A DNA stretch of 5,655 nt from Lachnospiraceae bacterium (GCA_019420465.1 JAHZHB010000006.1:1-5655), one strand, 5' to 3'. Positions 1 through 4,655 are shown, counted from the first letter of the stretch. Numbers and translations are program-made. The notes: a model not told the origin generated them from the letters alone.

Positions 1-14
1 AGGGGGGGTGCGCG

Positions 15-92
15 TGTTGCGCATTTGGGGGGGGATTGTGGGTGAGGAGACGGGAGGTGGTGTAGCGCAGGGCGGCGTTGCCTGCTGCGCAT
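15..92. repeat. G-rich hairpin repeat, left copy
   Basis: This stretch matches 4510-4611 on the same strand. Positions 42-92 align without gaps to 4510-4560 at 43 of 51 positions by my count, including an identical 19-base block at 42-60. The segment before it (15-43, ending ATTGTGGGT) matches what follows the other copy (4551-4580), so the unit is about 70 bp and was originally tandem. Positions 65-90 form a hairpin: GCGCAG pairs with CTGCGC, enclosing GGC and GCC. The repeat sits directly past the 3' end of the arsR gene. There is no T-run, so it is not a classic terminator. It encodes no recognisable protein in either strand. A degenerate extra end (TGCTGCGCATGG) recurs at about 103-113. 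Confidence 0.75.
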
Positions 93-114
93 GGATACAG
101 TTGCTGCGCATGGG

Positions 115-489
115 TTAGTGGGTGTCGTCGGGGCAGGTGATCTGCATCAGGTGCTCGATGGTTTTGTGCAGGAGCTGTACTTCGGGAGTGTCGGAGGCTT
201 TGTAGTACATTTCTTTGCCCTGGCGGCGGCTGGAAATGAGGCCGATGGCTTTTAGTTGTTTGAGGTGATGGGAGATGGCGGGGCTGCTCATGTCCATCAG
301 GGCGGATATGTTGATGACGCATTCTTCGCAGTGGCATAAGAGCAGGAAGATGCGCAGGCGGTTGCTGTCGCTGAGCTGTTTGAAGTATTCGGCTACGGTC
401 TGGAAGTTGGTGGTTTTGGCGATGCGGGCAATGAGCTGCTCGGATGCGGAAAAGGTGCCGTGGTTGTGGGGGAGTGCTTCGTTTCCCAT
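115..489 (-). CDS. ArsR-family metal-responsive transcriptional repressor
   Basis: A 124-residue winged-helix DNA-binding repressor of the ArsR/SmtB family. These dimers release their operator when they bind a metal or metalloid ion. The domain runs from about residue 30 to 100: a helix with the typical QLSDSNRLRIF wording, the cysteine-rich CHCEEC at residues 52-57, the recognition helix around SSPAISHHLKQLK (68-80), and the wing ending in GKEMYYKASD (91-100). Cysteines 52, 54 and 57 lie where CadC/ArsR-type proteins place their metal thiols, and the N-terminus carries His8 and His10. I chose the ATG at 489 because AGGAGG (499-504) sits 9 nt upstream. The longer in-frame ATG at 525 overlaps the TATAAT box and has no ribosome binding site. 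Such genes often precede a heavy-metal P-type ATPase, but the downstream side here holds only a repeat before the window ends. The inducing ion cannot be told from sequence. Confidence 0.9.
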   Translation of the reverse strand: MGNEALPHNHGTFSASEQLIARIAKTTNFQTVAEYFKQLSDSNRLRIFLLLCHCEECVINISALMDMSSPAISHHLKQLKAIGLISSRRQGKEMYYKASDTPEVQLLHKTIEHLMQITCPDDTH

Positions 490-498
490 GTATTTGAA

Positions 499-531
499 CC
501 TCCTGGGTGGATTTTTGTTTTCCATATTATA
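499..531 (-). promoter_or_regulatory. arsR -10 box and ribosome binding site
   Basis: On the minus strand a perfect TATAAT lies at 531-526, and a perfect AGGAGG at 504-499, 9 nt before the ATG at 489. The predicted transcript would start near 519 and have a leader of about 30 nt. I see no good -35 box at 16-18 nt spacing. The arrangement decides the start codon of the repressor. Confidence 0.65.
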
Positions 532-802
532 CCATAGGCGCCAGGGAAAGCATAGTACCAGTCTGGAATAGGGAGAGAGGATGGAAATGGAATCTTTGGG
601 GAGGGAGGCTGATGTATGTGTATGGAAAATAATTCATATAATCCCCAGTACTTATATAGACTTTGAGGGGGAAGTGTGATACGATAGCAGGGAATTTTAG
701 GAGTTAAGCAGCTGAACATAGGTTGTTTGGCTATGCAGGAACGGGATTTTGGATTTTTGGGATGCTGTGGATGATGGATGGGGAAGAGATGAAGAGAGAG
801 AA
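532..802. other. Intergenic stretch with no recognisable gene
   Basis: No open frame here reads like a protein. A TATAAT is present on the plus strand at 637-642 without a convincing -35. The motif TGTGATACGAT at 675-685 is repeated exactly at 1002-1012 upstream of the LysR gene and can be read as an extended -10 (TG-N-TACGAT). TAGGAG at 698-703 could be an old ribosome binding site. Together these could be the decayed front end of the AzlD-like gene whose tail is visible at 803-904. Confidence 0.4.
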
Positions 803-904
803 TGTGCGGTGGTCGTGGTGCTCAGTTATAAATGGAAACATAATACGTTTCTTTCTATCGGGGCAGGAACAGCATGTAATATGCTGCTTTTGCATTTCCT
901 GTAA
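803..904 (+). pseudogene. C-terminal remnant of AzlD-type branched-chain amino acid transport protein
   Basis: The frame ending at the TAA at 902-904 reads as a hydrophobic segment (AVVVVLSYKW), then KHNTFLSIGAGTACNMLL and a short end. This resembles the end of AzlD, the small membrane subunit that works with AzlC in export of branched-chain amino acids. AzlD proteins usually end with a Trp-Lys-Arg/His-Asn-Thr-Leu-Leu-Ser-Ile-Gly-Gly-Gly-Thr type motif followed by a last membrane helix. Only about 33 residues are left of a protein that is normally around 100. Upstream in the same frame the sequence is rich in Asp, Glu and Trp and does not look like AzlD, and there is no start or azlC. I therefore call it a decayed fragment. 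The match is from memory of the family. Confidence 0.5.
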
Positions 905-994
905 ATGCGAAGAACCGGAAGCGGTGAAGAGGCAAAAGGCAGCGGAATATGCATCGTGAATGAAAGAATAAACAGTAAGGAATCAAAAGAGTCG

Positions 995-1012
995 GTATAC
1001 ATGTGATACGAT
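995..1012 (+). promoter_or_regulatory. LysR-type dyad (T-N11-A) upstream of the LysR gene
   Basis: GTATACATGTGATAC at 995-1009 is a GTAT-N7-ATAC dyad with T996 and A1008 separated by 11 bases, the classic LysR-family recognition layout. It ends 22 nt before the start codon of the LysR gene, a natural place for autorepression. The right part overlaps TGTGATACGAT (1002-1012), which could be an extended -10. That would give a very short leader, so the true promoter may lie further upstream. The site is predicted only. Confidence 0.35.
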
Positions 1013-1031
1013 CAGAGAGGAGATCTGAAAG

Positions 1032-1952
1032 ATGACACTGACACAGCTTCATTATGTGATTACAATAGCGGAAACAAAATCTATGAACAAGGCGGCTGAG
1101 CAGCTGTATGTGGCGCAGCCTTCGCTGACGAATGCGATCAAGGAGCTCGAAAAGGAGCTGGGGATCACGCTGTTTTTCCGAAGCGGCAAGGGCGTGACGC
1201 TGACGAATGACGGTGCGGAATTTCTTCTGCATGCGCGCCAGATCTACGGTGAGTATGAGACGGTCATGGAGAAGTACGGCAAAAATGGCAGCTATAAAAA
1301 GAAATTCGGTGTATCGACGCAGCACTATTCCTTTGCGGTCAAGGCTTTTGTGGATATGGCAAAGGAGTTTGACATGTCAAAGTATGAATTTGCGATCCGT
1401 GAGACGAGGACCGCGGAGGTGATCAGTGATGTGAGTACGCTCAAAAGTGAGATCGGTGTGCTGTATTTAAGTGATTACAACCGGAAAGCACTTCAGAAAC
1501 TGTTAAAAACAGCTAATCTGGAGTTTCATCATCTGATCGACTGTCAGGCGTATGTGTATCTGTGGAAGCATCATCCGCTGGCCAATGAGGCGGAGATCAG
1601 TTTTGAACAGCTTGAGAGTTATCCCTGTCTGTCGTTTGAACAGGGGGATAACAGTTCGTTCTATCTGGCGGAGGAAATCCTGTCCACGAATGAGTATTCG
1701 CAGGTAATCAAGGCCAATGACCGTGCGACGATGCTGAATCTGATGGTGGGACTGAATGGGTATACGCTGTGTTCGGGCATTATCTGTGAGGAATTAAACG
1801 GCGGGGATTACCGTGCGGTGCCGTTTCATTCTGATGAAGAAAATCCAAACAGTGTGATGGAAATTGGTTATATCACCCGGAAAAATATTCTGCTCAGCCG
1901 GATGGGAGAAAGCTATATCCGGGCGATACAGAAATATCTGGGGATCGCGTAG
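1032..1952 (+). CDS. LysR-family transcriptional regulator, likely sulfur/amino-acid control
   Basis: A full-length 306-residue LysR-type regulator. The N-terminal winged helix-turn-helix spans residues 1-60, with the characteristic helix-turn-helix around SMNKAAEQLYVAQPSLTNAI (17-36) followed by KELEKELG and LFFRSGKGVTLT (47-58). A linker helix runs to about residue 85. The rest is the two-lobed periplasmic-binding-type effector domain, where I recognise conserved stretches such as FGVSTQHYSF, EIGVLYLSD, CLSFEQGDNSS and GYTLCSGI. AGGAG at 1018-1022 sits 9 nt before the ATG. Proteins of this type commonly sense a small metabolite and control a nearby operon. The next intact gene on the same strand is metY, whose promoter region carries a T-N11-A dyad, so a CysB/CmbR-like role in sulfur amino-acid metabolism is a reasonable inference. 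The ligand is unknown. The gene is separated from metY by a receiver remnant and a terminator, so they are not one operon. Confidence 0.93.
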   Translation: MTLTQLHYVITIAETKSMNKAAEQLYVAQPSLTNAIKELEKELGITLFFRSGKGVTLTNDGAEFLLHARQIYGEYETVMEKYGKNGSYKKKFGVSTQHYSFAVKAFVDMAKEFDMSKYEFAIRETRTAEVISDVSTLKSEIGVLYLSDYNRKALQKLLKTANLEFHHLIDCQAYVYLWKHHPLANEAEISFEQLESYPCLSFEQGDNSSFYLAEEILSTNEYSQVIKANDRATMLNLMVGLNGYTLCSGIICEELNGGDYRAVPFHSDEENPNSVMEIGYITRKNILLSRMGESYIRAIQKYLGIA

Positions 1953-1981
1953 CCAGTGAGAAAAAGGAGAATCTTCACCTG

Positions 1982-2167
1982 ATGCTTGTGGAGGATAATG
2001 AGCTGAATGCCGAGATCGCCGGGGTGCGTCTCGGGGATCAGGGGGCTGAGGTTACCAGAGTTTCGGATGCAAAAGAATGTCTGGCAGCCGGGATGAATGC
2101 CCACCTGGCCAGGCCGTTGCAGATGGAGCTTTTGAAAAAGACGATCGTCGGACAGCTGAAACGTTGA
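1982..2167 (+). pseudogene. Receiver-domain remnant with internal in-frame deletion
   Basis: The 61-residue frame begins MLVEDNELNAEIA, the first strand and helix of a two-component receiver domain with its acidic pair (Glu4, Asp5). It continues through GAEVTRVSD (21-29) and then jumps directly to DAKECLAAGMNAHLARPL (29-46), which belongs near the end of a receiver. An intact domain is about 120 residues, so roughly 60 are missing, including the phospho-accepting Asp and the conserved Thr/Ser. The conserved Lys before Pro is Arg44. The wording is that of the C-terminal receiver of hybrid sensor kinases. The frame is open upstream of the ATG (about 1949-1981, ending ENLHL), overlapping the end of the LysR gene. 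AGGAG at 1965-1969 is 12 nt before the ATG, so a short protein could still be made, but it could not be phosphorylated normally. Confidence 0.75.
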
Positions 2168-2251
2168 AAGGTCATGGCGGATAAAAATAACGGGAAGTGA
2201 CAGTTATAAAAACTGTGGTAATGGTTTTCGGGATATAAAGGAATTTAAAGG

Positions 2252-2298
2252 AAAGCATAGCATGTTATAGATTTATACTATAACATGCTATGCTTTTT
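2252..2298 (+). terminator. Rho-independent terminator
   Basis: A perfect 19-bp inverted repeat (2252-2270 with 2278-2296) encloses a 7-base loop and runs into TTTTT at 2294-2298. It closes the transcript of the LysR gene and receiver remnant and insulates metY. The matching A-rich left side means it could also act on the minus strand. The stem is unusually AT-rich and long for a terminator. Confidence 0.8.
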
Positions 2299-2304
2299 CT
2301 GTAT

Positions 2305-2337
2305 TAGACACAGAATTCATATCATGATAGTATGAAT
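2305..2337 (+). promoter_or_regulatory. Probable metY promoter with overlapping LysR-type operator
   Basis: TAGACA (2305-2310) and TAGTAT (2328-2333) are 17 bp apart and match the -35 and -10 consensus at 5 and 4 of 6 positions. Over the spacer and -10 lies a perfect 7-bp dyad, ATTCATA (2315-2321) and TATGAAT (2331-2337), with a 9-bp gap. Its inner ATA-N9-TAT contains the T-N11-A of LysR-type sites (T2320, A2332). Transcription would start near 2340, giving a leader of about 220 nt before metY. The overlap suggests regulation at initiation, plausibly by the LysR protein encoded upstream. This is prediction only. Confidence 0.5.
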
Positions 2338-2363
2338 ACATCAAAACGAGGGAGGCAACACAG

Positions 2364-2429
2364 ATGTATATATATGCTGTACGAATGAGCAGAGATCGAA
2401 TGTGCTGCTGCACAGAAGGACTGAGATAA
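2364..2429 (+). CDS. Cys-Cys-Cys leader peptide upstream of metY
   Basis: A 21-residue open reading frame lies in the metY leader. It reads MYIYAVRMSRDRMCCCTEGLR and ends with TAA at 2427-2429. GAGGGAGG (2348-2355) ends 8 nt before the ATG, which is better than many real genes have. Three consecutive TGC cysteine codons stand at 2403-2411, five codons before the stop. Cysteine is a rare residue, and a run of three just upstream of a sulfur-assimilation gene is what one expects of an amino-acid-sensing leader peptide. Such a peptide works by ribosome stalling when charged tRNA-Cys is short. Poly-cysteine leader peptides in front of sulfur genes are known from mycobacteria; for Clostridia I know of no description. 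The Cys codons also lie within a small hairpin (2401-2405 with 2410-2414). The peptide itself is probably not a functional product. I see no homology to any protein family. Confidence 0.72.
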   Translation: MYIYAVRMSRDRMCCCTEGLR

Positions 2430-2550
2430 AGGGATCGCCGGATATAGTCGGTAACAGATAAACAAAAGTGGTCCATCGGACCAGCGAAAAAAGCAAAATA
2501 AAAAGCCGGCAGATGACCGGTCATACAGATAAATTCGAATAATAAAGGAG
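2430..2550 (+). promoter_or_regulatory. metY leader with mutually exclusive hairpins, and metY ribosome binding site
   Basis: After the leader peptide stop there are 130 nt to metY. TGGTCC (2469-2474) pairs with GGACCA (2478-2483). GCCGG (2505-2509) can pair with CCGGT (2517-2521), or CCGGC (2506-2510) can instead pair with the distant GCCGG at 2437-2441, just 8 nt past the leader stop codon. ATGACCGGTCAT (2513-2524) is a perfect 12-bp palindrome. None of these hairpins is followed by a T-run on the plus strand, so it is not an ordinary transcription attenuator. I found no complement to the metY ribosome binding site AAAGGAG (2544-2550, 9 nt before the ATG). I see no S-box (SAM-I) riboswitch or T-box consensus. 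Confidence 0.4.
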
Positions 2551-2559
2551 ATTACTACA

Positions 2560-3867
2560 ATGGCTAAAGATATTAAAGATTCTAAAAACTGGGGATTTGA
2601 AACAAGACAGCTGCACATCGGACAGGAAAAGGCAGATCCGGTAACGGATGCAAGAGCCGTACCGATCTACGCATCCACATCCTATGTGTTCCATGATTCA
2701 CAGCATGCGGCTGACAGATTCGGACTTCGTGATGCCGGTAATATCTACGGCAGACTGACAAACCCGACAGAGGATGTGTTTGAACAGCGTATTGCTTCTC
2801 TCGAGGGCGGCAGCGCAGCACTGGCAGTTGCTTCCGGCGCAGCAGCACTGGCGTATACATTCCAGGCACTGGCAAAGGCCGGTGAGCATATCGTAGCATC
2901 CAAGACGATCTACGGTGGTACATACAACTACCTGGCACATACATTCCCGCTGAACAATCAGGTAACCACAACGTTTGTTGATCCGGATGTGGAAGGTTCT
3001 TTCGAGGCAGCTATTCAGGAAAATACAAAGGCTATCTTTGTTGAGACACTGGGCAATCCGAATTCCAATGTGATCGATCTGGAAAAAATCGCAAAGATCG
3101 CACATGCACACAATATTCCGCTGGTAGTGGATTCTACTTTTGCCACACCGTATCTGATCCGTCCGATCGAGTACGGCGCTGATATCGTGGTACATTCTGC
3201 TACGAAATTCATCGGCGGACACGGTACAGCGATCGGTGGTGTGATCGTGGATGGCGGTATTTTCGACTGGAAGGCTTCCGGCAAGTATCCGTGGATCTCT
3301 GATCCGAACCCGAGCTATCATGGTGTTTCCTTTGCAGAAGCAGCAGGACCGGCAGCTTTCGTAACCTATATCCGTGCGATCATCCTGCGTGATACCGGTG
3401 CTACACTGTCTCCGTTCCATGCCTTTATCTTCCTGCAGGGTCTTGAAACTTTATCTCTCCGCGTAGAGCGCCATGTACAGAATGCGTTAAAGATCGTTGA
3501 GTACCTGAACAATCATCCGCAGGTAGAGGCTGTACATCATCCGTCACTGCCGACAGAGCCGACACATGAGCTGTACAAGAAATATCTGCCAAACGGCGGC
3601 GGTTCCATCTTTACCTTTGAGATCAAGGGTGATGCCAAAACAGCACAGAAGTTTATCGACAATCTGCCGATCTTCTCACTGCTGGCCAACGTCGCTGATG
3701 TAAAATCTCTGGTCATTCATCCGGCAACGACCACACACAGCCAGTGCACAGAAGAAGAACTTCTGGAACAGGGTATCAAACCGAACACGATCCGTCTTTC
3801 CATCGGTATTGAGAAAGCAGAGGATCTGATCGCAGCACTGGATACTGCATTTGAGGCTGTAAAATAA
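2560..3867 (+). CDS. metY: O-acetylhomoserine aminocarboxypropyltransferase (O-acetylhomoserine sulfhydrylase)
   Basis: A 435-residue PLP-dependent enzyme of the Cys/Met metabolism family, of normal length. It joins sulfide (or methanethiol) to O-acetyl-L-homoserine to give homocysteine (or methionine) and acetate in the cytoplasm, the direct sulfhydrylation route of methionine synthesis. Visible landmarks are YGRLTNPT (63-70, phosphate-binding Tyr and Arg from the neighbouring subunit), ASGAAAL (91-97), Tyr118 that stacks on the cofactor, DSTFATP (191-197) with the Asp that holds the pyridine nitrogen, and HSATKFIGGHG (212-222) with Lys216 as the Schiff-base lysine. LVIHPATTTHSQ (384-395) and IRLSIGIE (411-418) follow, with Arg412 as substrate-carboxylate ligand. 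The long insertion between 230 and 290 separates MetY from cystathionine synthases and lyases. AAAGGAG lies 9 nt before the ATG. It has its own promoter region and a long leader with a poly-cysteine peptide, so sulfur control is likely. Codon choice (ATC, GCA, AAA) looks more optimised than in the flanking genes. Confidence 0.96.
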   Translation: MAKDIKDSKNWGFETRQLHIGQEKADPVTDARAVPIYASTSYVFHDSQHAADRFGLRDAGNIYGRLTNPTEDVFEQRIASLEGGSAALAVASGAAALAYTFQALAKAGEHIVASKTIYGGTYNYLAHTFPLNNQVTTTFVDPDVEGSFEAAIQENTKAIFVETLGNPNSNVIDLEKIAKIAHAHNIPLVVDSTFATPYLIRPIEYGADIVVHSATKFIGGHGTAIGGVIVDGGIFDWKASGKYPWISDPNPSYHGVSFAEAAGPAAFVTYIRAIILRDTGATLSPFHAFIFLQGLETLSLRVERHVQNALKIVEYLNNHPQVEAVHHPSLPTEPTHELYKKYLPNGGGSIFTFEIKGDAKTAQKFIDNLPIFSLLANVADVKSLVIHPATTTHSQCTEEELLEQGIKPNTIRLSIGIEKAEDLIAALDTAFEAVK

Positions 3868-3878
3868 CAGATCTGACT

Positions 3879-3911
3879 ATCAATAATTGGTTCACTGGAT
3901 CAATTATTGAT
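3879..3911. repeat. AT-rich perfect dyad just after metY
   Basis: ATCAATAATTG (3879-3889) is perfectly complementary to CAATTATTGAT (3901-3911) across an 11-base gap. It begins 11 nt past the metY stop codon. No T-run follows, so it is a poor intrinsic terminator. It may stabilise the metY mRNA 3' end or act together with the terminator at 3932-3967. Confidence 0.5.
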
Positions 3912-3931
3912 ATGTATGGCATCAAAATATC

Positions 3932-3967
3932 TGCCCACGCTTCCAGGGATGGGAGTATGGGCATTTT
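3932..3967 (+). terminator. Probable terminator of metY
   Basis: TGCCCA (3932-3937) pairs with TGGGCA (3958-3963). Inside, CTTCCA (3940-3945) pairs with TGGGAG (3950-3955) with one G-U pair, leaving a GGGA tetraloop. TTTT (3964-3967) follows and AAAAT lies just before. The T-run is short, so efficiency may be partial. It separates metY from the small gene at 4011. Confidence 0.6.
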
Positions 3968-4010
3968 GGTGGTGGTGCCGTAAAAATAAGAAAAGAGAGA
4001 GTGAAAGAAC

Positions 4011-4196
4011 ATGGCAAAACAAAAACAACACACAATGAACAGTCTGAAGCTGACTGTCGCTATTTTTGCGGGGCTGCCGACGGGGATTATGGGCGTGTAT
4101 ATCAGTGTGAATACGCTGTGTGATATGGGCGCTACTTGTGCGAATGTGCTGGGGGATATTGCATGTTCGGTGGCGATGAAGGAGACGGCGAAGTAG
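4011..4196 (+). CDS. Small hypothetical protein with one membrane segment
   Basis: A 61-residue protein I do not recognise. After a basic, polar start (residues 1-13) there is one hydrophobic stretch, about residues 14-33, with Gly and Pro in the middle (AIFAGLPTGIMGVY). It could be a membrane helix or an uncleaved signal anchor. The C-terminal part carries three cysteines (37, 43, 52) and several Gly and Ala residues (DMGATCANVLGDIACSVAM). The ribosome binding site is weak, only GAGAGAG around 3995-4002, and a downstream Met9 has none. No promoter is evident, and the gene lies between the metY terminator and a large palindrome. The amino-acid composition is not that of a shadow frame and the reverse-strand frame is not protein-like. 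It could be a small membrane peptide or a precursor peptide, but nothing shows a modification enzyme nearby. Confidence 0.55.
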   Translation: MAKQKQHTMNSLKLTVAIFAGLPTGIMGVYISVNTLCDMGATCANVLGDIACSVAMKETAK

Positions 4197-4210
4197 AGAT
4201 GTGGGGGGAC

Positions 4211-4489
4211 GGATGACCGAAAAAAGCAGCTGCAGGGCTGTCCGGTATCCGGCATTTCCCGACGCTTAGGCGATGGTTCTAGGTGTGTAAAGGACTGTGG
4301 TGATATGGGAGCGGATGCATTCGGAGTGTTTTCTGATGAAAACTCTCCTCAAAGCATCCTCAGCTGCCGCCTGGTAAGCGGCAGCTGCCCATACCACCAC
4401 AGTCCTTTACGCACCAAGAACCAGTCAGCCTGCGCTTTAGGGAAATGCCGGATACCGGACAGTCCTGCAGCTGCTTTTTTCGGTCATCC
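4211..4489. repeat. 279-bp long inverted repeat with branched internal hairpins
   Basis: The outer arms 4211-4260 and 4440-4489 are complementary at 49 of 50 positions, the exception being a G-T pair. After a looser middle (4261-4282 with about 4413-4439), the inner arms about 4283-4309 and 4388-4413 pair again (shared core TAAAGGACTGTGGTG), with differences that are again G-T pairs. The centre holds two further hairpins. GGATGC (4313-4318) pairs with GCATCC (4354-4359), enclosing GGAGTGTTTT and AAAACTCTCC (4323-4332 and 4339-4348). CAGCTGCCGC (4361-4370) pairs perfectly with GCGGCAGCTG (4378-4387). As RNA this folds into one long stem ending in a three-way junction. There is no transposase and no clear target duplication. 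It may be a MITE-like element or a structured RNA. Confidence 0.85.
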
Positions 4490-4509
4490 TGTCTTTGAGG
4501 GACGCGGTG

Positions 4510-4611
4510 GTGAGGAGACGGGAGGTGGCGAGGCGCAAGGCGGCTGCGCCTGTTGCGCATTCAGGAAGAAGATTGTGGGTGAGGGCACAGGGCGGCTGGC
4601 GCCTGCTGTGC
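4510..4611. repeat. G-rich hairpin repeat, right copies (one full, one shortened)
   Basis: The first copy (4510-4560) matches 42-92 at 43 of 51 positions and holds a hairpin with GCGCAA (4533-4538) and TTGCGC (4553-4558). After the spacer shared with the left copy, ATTGTGGGTGAGG, a second copy lacking about 17 bases gives a hairpin with GCACAG (4585-4590) and CTGTGC (4606-4611). All three hairpins in the window enclose GGC and GCC. The stems differ in sequence but remain paired. The repeat begins just 20 bp past the large palindrome and ends 45 bp before the vanZ-like promoter. Confidence 0.75.
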
Positions 4612-4655
4612 GGGAGGGTGAGAAAAAGGTTTGGGTTTATTGGCGGGATGAAAAA

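Noticed and set aside
723..959. Plus-strand 78-codon open frame before the LysR gene
   Set aside because: It is not protein-like (many Trp, Met and Cys, no hydrophobic pattern), has no good ribosome binding site, and overlaps the AzlD remnant in a different frame.
2340..2559. SAM (S-box) or T-box riboswitch before metY
   Set aside because: The long leader before a methionine gene invites this, but I could not find the conserved S-box core or the T-box specifier/anti-terminator sequences.
2582..3420. Long minus-strand open frames inside metY
   Set aside because: They lie wholly opposite a strongly conserved enzyme gene, are rich in Cys, Arg and His in a shadow-like way, and have no start signals.
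3932..4000. Promoter for the small gene at 4011
   Set aside because: I looked for -35/-10 pairs between the metY terminator and the gene and found none worth reporting.
3776..4255. Minus-strand 159-codon open frame after metY
   Set aside because: It overlaps the metY end, a terminator and the small gene. Its composition is shadow-like and it begins inside the palindrome arm.
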